Below, piece after piece: positions 1 through 8,507 of a stretch of DNA of 52,003 nucleotides. Position numbers and translations under genes: made by a program. The DNA is from Chloroflexota bacterium (GTDB taxonomy: Bacteria > Chloroflexota > Anaerolineae > Caldilineales > Caldilineaceae). Each line of letters opens with the position of its first letter. Position 1 is the stretch's first letter. The DNA lies in the NCBI GenBank assembly GCA_030058085.1, contig JASGTU010000055.1, forward strand, positions 1 to 52,003, read 5' to 3'. A model generated the notes under the pieces. It had not been told where the DNA came from. It saw only the letters and a program-made list of their open reading frames with translations, and ran no database searches.

Positions 1-1317
1 CCGGCCGTCGCCAATTTGAGCCTGGGCGGCAACGTCTCGGCCGCGCTCGATACGGCCGTGCGCAACGCCATCGAGGCCGGCGTGACCTTCGTCATCGCCG
101 CAGGCAACGCCAACGCCGACGCCTGCAATACGTCCCCGTCTCGCGTGGGTGAGGCCATCACCGTCGGCGCTACTACCATACAAGACGCGCGCGCGGGCTT
201 CTCGAACAAGGGCGCCTGCGTCGACATCTTTGCCCCCGGAGCGGAAATCACCTCCGCCGGCCACAAGGCGGATGACGCCGTCGCTACCCTCAGCGGGACT
301 TCGATGGCGGCGCCGCATGTCGCCGGCGCGGTGGCGCTCTACCTGGAGCAGAACACCCGCGCCTTGCCGGAACAGGTAACGGAAGCGCTGTTGGCGAACG
401 CCTCTGCCGATTACGTGACCGACGCCGGCGCAGGCTCGCCGAACGCCTTGCTCTACGCCCGCTTTGCGCAGGAGGAATCGACGCCTGCGCCGACTGAGCA
501 ACCGACCGAGGAGCCGACTGATGAGCCAACGGAAGAACCGGCTGAGACGCCAGCTGAAACGCCAACTGAGACGCCAACTGAGACGCCCGCCGAGCAATCT
601 GCCGAAGAACCGGCGGAAGAGCCGGTTGAGGAACCGGCCCAAACCCCTGCCGGGCCTGCGCCGGCCGGTATGGAGGCCCCCGAATCTCCCGCCGAACCGG
701 AAGCGCTCCCCGCGCCGCCGCAAGGCGAAGCCGAGGAACCGGAGCCGGGGGTGATACTCAACGGCGCCTTCGAGGGCGATGCCTCCGCCTGGGTCCAGTC
801 TTCTCGCTGGGGCTATGAGCTGATCTGCGGCTTCACCTCCTGCGGCGACAACCTGCTACCTCACACCGGCGATCATCTCGTCTGGTTGGGCGGCACGGAT
901 CTCGAAACCGCGCAGATCGAGCAGCGCATCATCCTGCCCGCAGGCAAGGCCGCGCTCCTCGACTACTGGTATCGCATCGAGTCCGAGGACCTGTGCGGCT
1001 ATGACACCGGGCAGATCCTGGCTATCGCCGGAGACAAGAAGACGGCGCTGCGCAGCTTTGACCTCTGCCGCGACGAGCAGACCCGCGAGTGGGTCCATGA
1101 CCAGATCGACCTAACCCGCTTCGCCGGGCAGGAGATCACCCTGGCCTTCCGCGCGGAGACCGATATCTTCCTACGCAGCAGCCTGTTCATCGACGACGTA
1201 GCCCTCTATATCGGCGCCAACGCCGCCGAGGCTTATCTCTCCTCGGTCCAGGCTGCCGCCGTCAATGGCCAACCCGCAGGCGACCCTGCACCGTGGTTGG
1301 GCATTCTGCCCCAATAA
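1..1317 (+). CDS. Subtilisin-like serine protease (peptidase S8), 3' part, with E/P/T-rich linker and C-terminal domain
   Basis: The reading frame is open from base 1, so the gene is cut by the window edge; the missing part should hold the signal peptide, propeptide and the catalytic Asp and His. What remains starts in the S8 core (AVANLSLGG). It carries the oxyanion-hole Asn (AAGNANAD, codon 106-108) and the catalytic Ser in GTSMAAPHVAG (codon 301-303). The spacing and the sequence around the Ser resemble the proteinase K/thermitase branch. After the catalytic domain comes a roughly 60-residue linker of TEEP/AETP-type repeats (about 478-657), typical of exported proteins. A C-terminal domain of about 180 residues follows (from VILNGAFEGDASAW), with cysteines and alternating strands, possibly a jelly-roll carbohydrate- or surface-binding domain. 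No sortase signal or C-terminal membrane anchor is visible. The role is probably extracellular protein degradation. The family call is firm; the C-terminal domain's job is unknown. Confidence 0.93.
   Translation, partial: PAVANLSLGGNVSAALDTAVRNAIEAGVTFVIAAGNANADACNTSPSRVGEAITVGATTIQDARAGFSNKGACVDIFAPGAEITSAGHKADDAVATLSGTSMAAPHVAGAVALYLEQNTRALPEQVTEALLANASADYVTDAGAGSPNALLYARFAQEESTPAPTEQPTEEPTDEPTEEPAETPAETPTETPTETPAEQSAEEPAEEPVEEPAQTPAGPAPAGMEAPESPAEPEALPAPPQGEAEEPEPGVILNGAFEGDASAWVQSSRWGYELICGFTSCGDNLLPHTGDHLVWLGGTDLETAQIEQRIILPAGKAALLDYWYRIESEDLCGYDTGQILAIAGDKKTALRSFDLCRDEQTREWVHDQIDLTRFAGQEITLAFRAETDIFLRSSLFIDDVALYIGANAAEAYLSSVQAAAVNGQPAGDPAPWLGILPQ
478..657 (+). repeat. E/P/T-rich degenerate repeat linker inside the S8 protease gene
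   Basis: A run of short in-frame repeats built on codons for Thr/Ala-Glu-(Glu/Thr)-Pro, for example the duplicated GAGACGCCAACT units near 550-585. It separates the protease domain from the C-terminal domain. Such low-complexity stretches act as flexible spacers in exported proteins and tend to vary in copy number. Confidence 0.8.
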
Positions 1318-1327
1318 CCGACAACCG

Positions 1328-1369
1328 GCGGCAGGGGGCTGCGCCCACGAAGCCGACCCTCCCTGCCGC
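1328..1369 (+). terminator. Terminator-like hairpin after the protease gene
   Basis: A perfect 9-bp inverted repeat (GCGGCAGGG at 1328-1336, CCCTGCCGC at 1361-1369) starts 11 bases after the protease stop codon and encloses a 24-base loop. No T-run follows, so it may be a Rho-dependent or merely 3'-end-stabilising structure. Confidence 0.35.
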
Positions 1370-1921
1370 TCATGCCTCATAGACGGCTCTCGCGCCGTCG
1401 ACCGATCTCTGGGCCGCTGCCGGATTCTCCGGCGGCGGCCCGCCCTTTGCTGGCCTCTCCATGCCGGCCGCGCCGTGTTGGCCGCGCCGTTTTGGCGACG
1501 ATGGCCGCATATTGTGTAGGGCGAACGTCAGCCAGGCGTAGACTCTCCGTCACCCGAGAAGAGCCTGCGCGCCCGGCTGCCCGACGCGCGCCGTGCTATG
1601 CTATGCGCATTCAACGCCGAGAAGTTGCCTTTGTGACGAGTGGCGGACGCGTCACCCGCCGATGCGACGGCTTCCCGGCGTTATACAATAGCCCAAATGC
1701 CACCCCCTTTTGATGCGGGCGCTTGCGCCGAAGGGCCGCGATCTCCGAGTGAGACCGCGGCCCTTTGGCTTACCGCTCAGCCTGTGCACCGAGTGGATAC
1801 GATACCCGACGCCGAGCTTGTGCATTCTGTAACAATCCCTCCCGACGAAAGCGATCCGCCGCTGCTACACTGACGCACAGAAGAACCGATCCGAATCCCC
1901 CTGTCTCGTGGAGGGAAACGC
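1370..1921. other. Non-coding stretch upstream of ndh
   Basis: No convincing gene is seen here; open frames are Arg/Pro-rich shadows. It contains a 15-bp stem with one mismatch (1731-1745 with 1751-1765, core AAGGGCCGCG / CGCGGCCCTT, 5-base loop), which could be a terminator although only a short T-run follows. A smaller hairpin lies at 1633-1655. No promoter for ndh with both boxes near consensus could be picked out; TACACT at 1866-1871 is the best -10-like match. Confidence 0.5.
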
Positions 1922-3226
1922 ATGACCGGCAACAGACATCACATCGTCGTCATCGGCGGCGGCTTCGGCGGCCTCAATGCCGTCAAGACGCTCCAAGAAC
2001 ATGACGTCGACATCACCCTGGTCGATAAGCGCAACTATCACCTCTTTTGGCCGCTTCTCTACCAGACGGCAATGGCCGGCCTCTCGCCCGCAGACATTGC
2101 CGCGCCCTTGCGCAGCATCTTCAAGCGGCGCGAGAATGTGCGCGTGCTCATGGCCGAAGCGACGGACATCGACCCCGACGAGCAGCGCGTGCGCTTTGCC
2201 TCGGGCGAGGAGGTCGGCTATGACTCGCTGATCGTCGCCGCCGGCTTCCGGTATCACTACTTCGGCAACGACGCCTGGGAGCGCGTCGCCCTCGACCTGC
2301 AAGGCCTGGATAAAGCCCTCGCCATCCGCCGCCGCATCCTCGCCGCCTATGAGCGCGCCGAGCAGGAAAGCGACCCGGCCTTGACCGCGGCCCTACTCAC
2401 TTTCGTGATCGTGGGCGCAGGCCCAACCGGCGTCGAGTTGGCCGGCAGCATCGCTGAAATGGCGCGCCATACGCTCAAAGGCGATTTCCGCCGCATAGAC
2501 CCCGCCCAGACGAAGGTTCTCCTCATCGAGGCGGCGGACCGCGTGCTGCCCGCCTTCGACCCCGACCTATCCGTCAAGGCGCAGCGTTCGCTGGAAAAGA
2601 TTGGCGTCACCGTCCTCACCGGCGCTATGGTGCAGGACATCGCCGCGGACCACGTGCGCGTGGCGCGCGATGGCGCGACCGAACGCATCGCCACCCACAC
2701 CGTCATGTGGGCCGCCGGCGTCAAGGCCTCGCCCCTGGGCGAGTTGCTGCACCGGCGCACGACCGCGCCCATCGACCGCGGCGGCCGCGTGCAAGTTGCC
2801 CCCGACCTTAGCGTGCCCGGCTATCCGAATCTATACGTCATCGGGGATATGGCGCATGTGGAACAGGCCGGGCAACCCCTGCCCGGCCTAGCGCCTGTCG
2901 CCATGCAGCAAGGCAAACACGCCGCAGCCCAAATCCTGCGCCGCATCGGCGGCGAGGAAACGCAAGCCTTCCGCTACGTCGACCGCGGCGTGATGGCGAC
3001 CATCGGCCGCGCCGCGGCGGTAGCCGACATCCGCGGGCTGCGTCTCAGCGGCTTCACGGCTTGGCTGCTCTGGCTGTTCGTACACCTGATGTACTTGGTC
3101 GGCTTTCGCAGCCGCCTGTTTGTCTTCCTGCAATGGGCGTGGAGCTACGCCACCTTCGGGCGCAGCGTACGCCTCATCGTCGGCAAAGACGAGCACGCGC
3201 CGCCGCGGGCCCCTATCGAACCCTAG
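1922..3226 (+). CDS. ndh: Type II NADH:quinone oxidoreductase (NDH-2)
   Basis: Single-subunit, non-proton-pumping FAD enzyme that passes electrons from NAD(P)H to membrane quinones. The 434-residue protein matches the family length. It starts with an FAD-binding GGGFGGL motif at about residues 12-18 and has a second dinucleotide-binding motif GAGPTGVELAG near 165 for NADH. The FAD-contact segment VIGDMAHVEQ lies near 305. The last 80 residues include a hydrophobic amphipathic stretch (LLWLFVHLMYLVGF) that would dock it to the membrane face. The ATG is preceded by GGAGGG (1910-1915) six bases upstream, which fixes the start. The gene stands alone on this strand. Its stop codon overlaps the stop of the convergent sensor gene by three bases. 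Confidence 0.95.
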   Translation: MTGNRHHIVVIGGGFGGLNAVKTLQEHDVDITLVDKRNYHLFWPLLYQTAMAGLSPADIAAPLRSIFKRRENVRVLMAEATDIDPDEQRVRFASGEEVGYDSLIVAAGFRYHYFGNDAWERVALDLQGLDKALAIRRRILAAYERAEQESDPALTAALLTFVIVGAGPTGVELAGSIAEMARHTLKGDFRRIDPAQTKVLLIEAADRVLPAFDPDLSVKAQRSLEKIGVTVLTGAMVQDIAADHVRVARDGATERIATHTVMWAAGVKASPLGELLHRRTTAPIDRGGRVQVAPDLSVPGYPNLYVIGDMAHVEQAGQPLPGLAPVAMQQGKHAAAQILRRIGGEETQAFRYVDRGVMATIGRAAAVADIRGLRLSGFTAWLLWLFVHLMYLVGFRSRLFVFLQWAWSYATFGRSVRLIVGKDEHAPPRAPIEP

Positions 3227-4962
3227 TTGTGGTATTCCGAGCCGGCGCGGGCGCGAAACGGATTGCCGTTGCCGCCCGCCGGGCCGCGCTCACTCGTCTT
3301 CAACGGGCCGGCGGCGTTCGCCTCCTCGGCGCGACGATCCAGGCTGAACTGCGACCAGCCGAAGTGCAGCGCATAGGCTACCTGATTCGCCGCCTGTTGC
3401 AAAGCCTCACTTTGCTTGCGGCTATACGCCCGCTCAGTTTGATGAGGCCCCAGTTGCAGCAGCCCATAGCGTTGACCGCCATATTCCAGCGGCACGCTTA
3501 GTCGCGCGTCCCGATTCCAGCGCCCGAAGGTGTGAAGCGTTTGCAGCCGCCCGTCCATCCACAGACTAACGGCGCCGGACTCGGCCTGCAGCGAATGCGT
3601 CGCCTCCATGAGCAGCCGCCTGGTGAGTTGGGTCACATCGCTCAACTGCACATAAGCCTCGACTTGCTCCCCGAACGCGCGTAGTCTGGCTGTCTCCTCC
3701 GACTCGAAGCGGAACTCGCGGTCGACAAAAGCTTGCACGCGCGACTTCAGCGGCGTGAACGCCGCCACCAGGATCAGGGTGGTGGCAATGGTGGCGACGT
3801 CACTCTCTTCGCCCGTCATTAGAAAGAAGGTCTTCTGCGTAAAGCTGTGTAGCGCCGAAAAGACGCCTGCCAAGATGGACGTCACCGCGCCATAGACAAA
3901 GGCGCGGCTGGCGAAGGTGTCCACCTCCCACAAACGCAGGCGCAGAATCGCCAGCGCGACCGAAAGCGGAAAGAGCAGCATGGGTAAGAGCAAGAACACG
4001 GGGTTGAACGTCATGGGGACGCCCGCCAGAGGCGACAGCAGCCAGGCGCTGATCGGCGTAAACGCTACTATGCTGCCCACCGTGACCAGGCGTGCCTGGC
4101 GGCGCACGACCGCATTGGCGCCGGCGACCGCGCGATACAGCATCATCCCGAAAAAGATCAGGATGCCCAGCCCCGTGTAGCGGTAACAAAAGCCCCATAC
4201 CGTTACATAGGCCCACGGTTCGCTCCTGTTGCCCAGAGCCGCTATACCCCAGAGCCCCAACCCAATCGAGACTAGATAGGGCACGGCCAGAAGCGCAGAA
4301 CGTCGCTGCACCGGCAGCCATTCCTCCGGAAATCGCCACGCCAGGCTGATCAACGCTCCCCCGATCGTCGCCAACGCCCCTGTCCAGATCGCACCGAAGA
4401 CGTGGGTCGTATACAGATCGAACATCAGCATACAGACGAGCGCGGTCACTATGCAGAAGAACGACAGCGCCCGCCCCGGTCGCGTCCCGCCGCGCAAGCG
4501 GTAGATCCACCCGCCGATGCTTAGGTAGGCCAGGCCGACGAAATAGGGCAGCCAGAAAATGCGCACCGTGTCCGTGGCGGTCAGCGCGGTCAGCGGAATC
4601 GCCGGATAGAGATACTCGCTGCCGTCCGGCTTGCGCGTGAAGATCGAAATTCTGTCGCCAAGCTGGCTGCCGGCTAGGATGCGGTTGTAATCGCGCGAGT
4701 TGTTCACGGGCTTGCCATCCAGGCGGATCACCTGCTGCGGATGGTTGATGCCCGCCTCCCGGCCTTGCCACCCGGGGCCGTTGATTCCGCTGACCATCAA
4801 AGTCGGCTCGACGACGAAGCCGGCGAACGGCTGGTGACGCCACGAAAGCGCCAGCACCAGGGCTAGAATGGAACAAACGCTGGCGAGGGCGAACCCCGCC
4901 AGCGTGATCGCGCGGCTGATGCGCTCCAGGTAATCGACGGATTCTTGTGTTCTCGCGGTCAT
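3223..4962 (-). CDS. Multi-pass membrane sensor with PDZ-like loop and GAF domain, no kinase domain
   Basis: 579 residues. After one N-terminal membrane helix (about 17-40) there is an exported PDZ-like segment (QQVIRLDGKPVNNSRDYNRIL region, about 75-125). Some seven to eight further helices follow to about residue 390. A cytoplasmic GAF-like domain (about 425-560, containing ESGAVSLW and YGLLQLG) ends the protein with a short Gly/Arg-rich tail. This layout resembles the sensor half of ComP-type histidine kinases, but no HisKA H-box and no HATPase N/G boxes are present before the stop. It lies 21 bases downstream of the degenerate PP2C gene, in the same orientation, so the two are probably co-transcribed. 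Either it signals by protein contact or the output domain has been lost. It ends tail-to-tail against ndh. Confidence 0.75.
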   Translation of the reverse strand: MTARTQESVDYLERISRAITLAGFALASVCSILALVLALSWRHQPFAGFVVEPTLMVSGINGPGWQGREAGINHPQQVIRLDGKPVNNSRDYNRILAGSQLGDRISIFTRKPDGSEYLYPAIPLTALTATDTVRIFWLPYFVGLAYLSIGGWIYRLRGGTRPGRALSFFCIVTALVCMLMFDLYTTHVFGAIWTGALATIGGALISLAWRFPEEWLPVQRRSALLAVPYLVSIGLGLWGIAALGNRSEPWAYVTVWGFCYRYTGLGILIFFGMMLYRAVAGANAVVRRQARLVTVGSIVAFTPISAWLLSPLAGVPMTFNPVFLLLPMLLFPLSVALAILRLRLWEVDTFASRAFVYGAVTSILAGVFSALHSFTQKTFFLMTGEESDVATIATTLILVAAFTPLKSRVQAFVDREFRFESEETARLRAFGEQVEAYVQLSDVTQLTRRLLMEATHSLQAESGAVSLWMDGRLQTLHTFGRWNRDARLSVPLEYGGQRYGLLQLGPHQTERAYSRKQSEALQQAANQVAYALHFGWSQFSLDRRAEEANAAGPLKTSERGPAGGNGNPFRARAGSEYHN

Positions 4963-4983
4963 GGCGTCTCCTCCGGCAGCGCG

Positions 4984-6726
4984 TTATGCGCTCGCCCGTG
5001 CGCCGGTCACGACGGCGCTTTCCGCCGCCGCCTCCATCGCCGGCAGCCGTTCCATCGTGATCAGAGTCAGTTCATGCTCCTCATCCCAGTCGCTGCCCGC
5101 GAACTTGCGCACCGCCGCGCGGATCGCGTCGATTAACGCCTCATCCGCCTGCGGGTGCTGGAGGATGACCTCCTGAAGACGTTCTACGCCGAAAAGATCG
5201 CCCTCGGGGTTGGTCGCTTCCACCAGCTCGCGCTGGCAAAAAAGCAAGTACTCCCCTCGGTCAATCGTGATCTCGTCCTGCTCGAAGGCAATATCCAGTT
5301 GCTCGCCCAAGCGGAGCGGCAACGTAGGCATCGCCTCCACTGTGCCGGCCCGGCGATAGAAGACCGGCTCATGCCCGGCATTGGCATATTGCAGCCTGCC
5401 GCTGGACGGATCCAACAGCGCATAGAAACAAGTAATAGAGACCTCGTCCGGCGTCTCGGGGCAGAGAAACTCGTTGCTGCGCGCCAGGGCCTCTGCCGGC
5501 GACATGAGGCAGCGCGCCGTACCGCGCAAGGTGGCGCGCGCCGTGGCGAGCAACAGAGCAGCCGTCGTGCCGCCGGCGGAGATATGCCCCACGGTCAGCA
5601 TTAGGCGGCCATCGGGCAAAAGCAGCATGTCATGAAAACTGCCGTTCACCGACGCCCCAGGTTCGTGGTGAATTGCCGTCCGCCAGCCGGGCATGATCGG
5701 CGGATGCTTAGGCAGGAGCGAGCCCTTAATCAGTTGAGCCACGCGCGTGCCATGATAGGCGAACTCATACGCTTCGAATTCCGCTTTGCGCCGGCTGAGC
5801 AGCAGCGCCACGCCGACGATTGGCAGCAGCAAGCCCATCGCCAGCAACAGCGTCAGCAGATCCCGATAGCGCCGCGTATCGCGCGTCAGCGTCGCCCAGT
5901 CATCCTCGATCACCAACGTCCACGCCGTGCCCGGAATGGGCGCATAGGCGGCGACGATCTCGTTCTGATCCGCGTCCTCCGTCCGTACGGCCCCGCCCTG
6001 CGGCTCGAACACCAGGCCCGGCAGGGCGTGGGTGGCATAAGGCAGGCCGATGGCGCGCGAGCCGGAATCAAATAGGATGTTGCCGTTGCCGTCGACCACA
6101 TAGGTAGAGCCGCCCTGCCCAATGCGCAGCCGCACGATCGCGGCGTAGAAAGGGCTGAGCGTCGACTCGCCCAGCCGCAACATGCCGAGCAGCGCGCCGA
6201 CGAACTGGCTGCGCTCACCGAACACGGGAACGCTCACGACGATCACCTGCGAATCGTCCGGCCCATCCGTCTCGGCGTCGGAGAAGATTGGCGCAGCCGA
6301 ACCTAGCAGCCGGCGAAAATAGTCGCGGTCCGACCAATCCTGTGCGATGAGGTCTGGCCGCAGCGGCTCCGTCGCCACCACACGGCCGTGGTTGTCCAAC
6401 AAAATCAGCCCGCCGTCGAAGACCCCCTCGCGCACGAGCAGCGACTCTTGCAGCGCCTGCTGCCGCACGGTCAGGTCTCTGTCATAGAGCGCCTGCGTGC
6501 GCGCAAAAGTTTGCAGCGCATCCGAGAACTTCGTCATTTCGCCGCGGATGCGCGCCGCCGACAGGTAGCTCAATTGCCGGTCGCGTTCGATGAGCAGTTC
6601 GACCGCAGCGCTGCGATAGGCCATGAAGGTATACACGGCGAGAGACGCCACGGCGAACAGCGCTACCAAGAAAAGCCAGGCAATGTGATAGCTGTGCCAG
6701 CGGCTTAACCGAGATGTAGAATTCAC
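4984..6726 (-). CDS. Membrane CACHE-type sensor with degenerate PP2C/SpoIIE phosphatase domain
   Basis: 580 residues with a GTG start preceded by GGAGGGG. Helix 1 (about 15-36), an extracytoplasmic double-CACHE-like region (about 40-285) with FSDAETDGPDDSQV and GSTYVVDGNGNILFD, helix 2 (about 288-311), then a SpoIIE/RsbU-type PP2C domain (about 345-560). The PP2C fold signature remains (NAGHEP at 449-454, LLPDGRL at 369-375). The metal-binding positions are largely replaced: GGDxYD reads NGSFHD (Asp to Ser363), GDVSGKG reads GHISAGG (Asp to His381), TDG reads QRE (Asp to Arg499), and the terminal DDxT reads HELT (551-554). Asp366 alone is kept. It is therefore probably not a phosphatase and may act as a ligand-gated binding protein. 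It sits between a sugar-binding lipoprotein and a kinase-less sensor gene. Confidence 0.85.
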   Translation of the reverse strand: MNSTSRLSRWHSYHIAWLFLVALFAVASLAVYTFMAYRSAAVELLIERDRQLSYLSAARIRGEMTKFSDALQTFARTQALYDRDLTVRQQALQESLLVREGVFDGGLILLDNHGRVVATEPLRPDLIAQDWSDRDYFRRLLGSAAPIFSDAETDGPDDSQVIVVSVPVFGERSQFVGALLGMLRLGESTLSPFYAAIVRLRIGQGGSTYVVDGNGNILFDSGSRAIGLPYATHALPGLVFEPQGGAVRTEDADQNEIVAAYAPIPGTAWTLVIEDDWATLTRDTRRYRDLLTLLLAMGLLLPIVGVALLLSRRKAEFEAYEFAYHGTRVAQLIKGSLLPKHPPIMPGWRTAIHHEPGASVNGSFHDMLLLPDGRLMLTVGHISAGGTTAALLLATARATLRGTARCLMSPAEALARSNEFLCPETPDEVSITCFYALLDPSSGRLQYANAGHEPVFYRRAGTVEAMPTLPLRLGEQLDIAFEQDEITIDRGEYLLFCQRELVEATNPEGDLFGVERLQEVILQHPQADEALIDAIRAAVRKFAGSDWDEEHELTLITMERLPAMEAAAESAVVTGARASA

Positions 6727-6743
6727 TTCGTCCCCTCCGTTCG

Positions 6744-6787
6744 GACAGCCTATGGACGACTCCTGCCGGCGTCGTCCATAGGCTGTC
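6744..6787 (-). promoter_or_regulatory. Perfect 17-bp hairpin between the sugar-binding protein and PP2C-like genes
   Basis: GACAGCCTATGGACGAC at 6744-6760 pairs perfectly with 6771-6787 around a 10-base loop. On the minus strand it lies just after the stop of the upstream lipoprotein gene and ends about six bases before the Shine-Dalgarno sequence (6731-6737) of the PP2C-like gene. No U-run follows, so it is more likely an mRNA-stabilising or translation-tuning element, letting the binding protein be made in excess, than an intrinsic terminator. Confidence 0.7.
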
Positions 6788-6811
6788 GCTCGTGCACTTC
6801 ACCGCGCGCTT

Positions 6812-8248
6812 CTAAGCCTGGCTGCGGCCGGGTTGGGCCATCTCGATCATGGCCGAGGTGTTCTTGATGATGTCAACGCGCGCCTGGCCTAGCGTATAGA
6901 TCTCCTCCCAGGCAGCCAACGCCAAACGTCGCGCCTCCGCCATGTTGGCGAAGATCTCCGCCGTCACCGAGTAGCCCTGGATGTGACCCTCGGCGAAGGC
7001 GCCGATGTCGATCTCCTGCGATTGCTCCGGGTATTGTGTGCGCACGATCTCGACCCACTCATTAACCAGCGACGCCCGCGCCGGCTGCAGCAATTGCGCC
7101 TCCGCCATCGCCCGGCCATACTCGGGGCTGACGAAGAACTTCATCAGTTCCCAGGCCGCTTCCGGGTGCTTCGTTCCCGAATAGACTGCGAATCCGTCCG
7201 TCGTCGCCAGGGTCACGCGGCGCTGCGGCCCGGCAGGAAACGGCGCCACGCCGATGCGAAATGGGGCCAGCTCAAGAATATCGCGCAGCGCCCACGACCC
7301 GTCCTCCACCATCGCCAGCGACTGCTGGATAAAGGCGTGGCGGGTCTCCAGGTTCTGTATGTCGAGCTTGTTCGCCATCACATGGTCATCCCATATGCGG
7401 GCGCGGATCCATTCCATCGCCGCCATCGCTTCCGGCCCAGCCATGAGGCTGCGAGTCGGGTCCTCGGGATCGACAAAATGGCCGCCCCAGCCATTGACGT
7501 GGATCTGCAAACGATCCCAGGCGATATCCGACATGCTCCCCCACAGGTCGATCTTGCCGTCGCCGTTGCGGTCCGCCGTCAGCCGCCGCATCGCCTCCAG
7601 GTACGTATCGTGATCCCACGTGTTGTCGGGGTAGGCGACGCCGTATTCGTCGAACAGTTCCTTGTTGTAATAGAGCGCCAGCGCGCCGTGGTATTTGGGC
7701 AGGGCAAACCGCATCCCGTCTGGCATCAGGAAGCTGGCATATTGCGCCGCGTCCCAATCGGCAATCGTGGCGGCGTCCAGGTCCGCCTCCACATAGGGAT
7801 GCAGATTGAGCAGATAGCCCTCCTCCGCCCAGATGGGCAGCATTTCGCAGCAGCCCGAAAATACGTCCGGCGCGATGCCCGCCTGCATGTCGGCGAGCAT
7901 CTTCTCGTCAGAATTCTCCGGGTCGGGAATGTAGAACACCTCGATATCAGGATGCTCCTCGTGGAAATCCGCCAGCAAGAATTGCTCGCCCAGACAGCGG
8001 CAGTCCTGATATACAAGTTGGATCTTGCCGTCTTCATGGGGCGCTGTGCCGGCAGGGCGCGGGGCGCAGGCGCTCACAGCGGCGGTCGCAATCGACGCCC
8101 CCGCCATCTGCAAAAACACGCGGCGCGATAATCGCCGCCCGCCTAACTGCGTCTGCCTGCCGGCGGGCGGGAACACGACAGACGACGCCCCAGGCATCCG
8201 CTGATCGGATGCAGCCTCTTCGCTGACTAGACGCTGCCGGTGACGCAT
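6812..8248 (-). CDS. ABC-type sugar-binding lipoprotein (family 1 solute-binding protein), Tat signal
   Basis: 478 residues. The N-terminus holds a twin-arginine signal (RRLSRRVFLQMAG, about 38-50), a hydrophobic stretch and a lipobox ending in Cys61 (VSAC), so the protein should be exported folded and lipid-anchored. The mature part has the features of UgpB/MalE-like binding proteins: ALPKYHGALALYYNKELFDEYG, a WDHDTYLEAMRRLT segment, GSWALRDI and TTDGFAVYSGTKHPEAAWELMKFFVSPEYG. It has extra cysteines (CRC near 85, CC near 132) that could form disulfides. No permease or ATPase genes adjoin it. Instead two sensor-like genes follow on the same strand, suggesting that the protein feeds a receptor rather than only a transporter. 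The ATG is preceded by GAGAGGG. Confidence 0.9.
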   Translation of the reverse strand: MRHRQRLVSEEAASDQRMPGASSVVFPPAGRQTQLGGRRLSRRVFLQMAGASIATAAVSACAPRPAGTAPHEDGKIQLVYQDCRCLGEQFLLADFHEEHPDIEVFYIPDPENSDEKMLADMQAGIAPDVFSGCCEMLPIWAEEGYLLNLHPYVEADLDAATIADWDAAQYASFLMPDGMRFALPKYHGALALYYNKELFDEYGVAYPDNTWDHDTYLEAMRRLTADRNGDGKIDLWGSMSDIAWDRLQIHVNGWGGHFVDPEDPTRSLMAGPEAMAAMEWIRARIWDDHVMANKLDIQNLETRHAFIQQSLAMVEDGSWALRDILELAPFRIGVAPFPAGPQRRVTLATTDGFAVYSGTKHPEAAWELMKFFVSPEYGRAMAEAQLLQPARASLVNEWVEIVRTQYPEQSQEIDIGAFAEGHIQGYSVTAEIFANMAEARRLALAAWEEIYTLGQARVDIIKNTSAMIEMAQPGRSQA

Positions 8249-8296
8249 ATAGCCCTCTCATTCTGCGCAGCAGCACTGCCGCGCCTGCTCTCGCCC

Positions 8297-8428
8297 CGCT
8301 CCAATATCGAGAATGGCATGCGCCGCATAAGCCCGCATGCCCGATCCCGTCAAACCGTTAATGCGTCCGCCCTTCGCATTGAAGGGTGAGTCAGCGATAT
8401 AATCTCGTACACAAACGCTGTTGGAGCG
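8297..8428. ncRNA. Candidate multi-helix structured leader element
   Basis: Nested inverted repeats form a consistent multi-branch fold. The closing helix is CGCTCCAA (8297-8304) with TTGGAGCG (8421-8428). Inside it are a 7-bp hairpin (8316-8322 / 8334-8340), a 6-bp hairpin CCCTTC-GCATT-GAAGGG (8370-8386) and a 5-bp helix (8392-8396 / 8416-8420) abutting the closing helix. On the minus strand it would lie in the long leader of the sugar-binding protein. It matches no riboswitch consensus I know. Chance pairing in GC-rich DNA cannot be excluded. Confidence 0.35.
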
Positions 8429-8470
8429 ATGAAGGTGCGATCTCAGCGCGGGGGAAACCTTACCCTGCCA

Positions 8471-8503
8471 AGGTAGCGTCAGGGTTGCGTCAAGGTTGCG
8501 TCG
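8471..8503. repeat. Three tandem 11-bp direct repeats (possible operator)
   Basis: AGGTAGCGTCA, GGGTTGCGTCA and AGGTTGCGTCG follow each other without gaps, so the units are phased on one DNA helical turn. Direct repeats with 11-bp period are typical of OmpR/PhoB-type regulator sites. They lie beside a TATAAT box on the minus strand. No regulator gene is nearby. Confidence 0.45.
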
Positions 8504-8507
8504 GGAG

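Noticed and set aside
478-657. CRISPR or minisatellite array
   Set aside because: The repeats are short, in frame, degenerate and lie within the protease gene as a Pro/Glu/Thr linker; no spacers.
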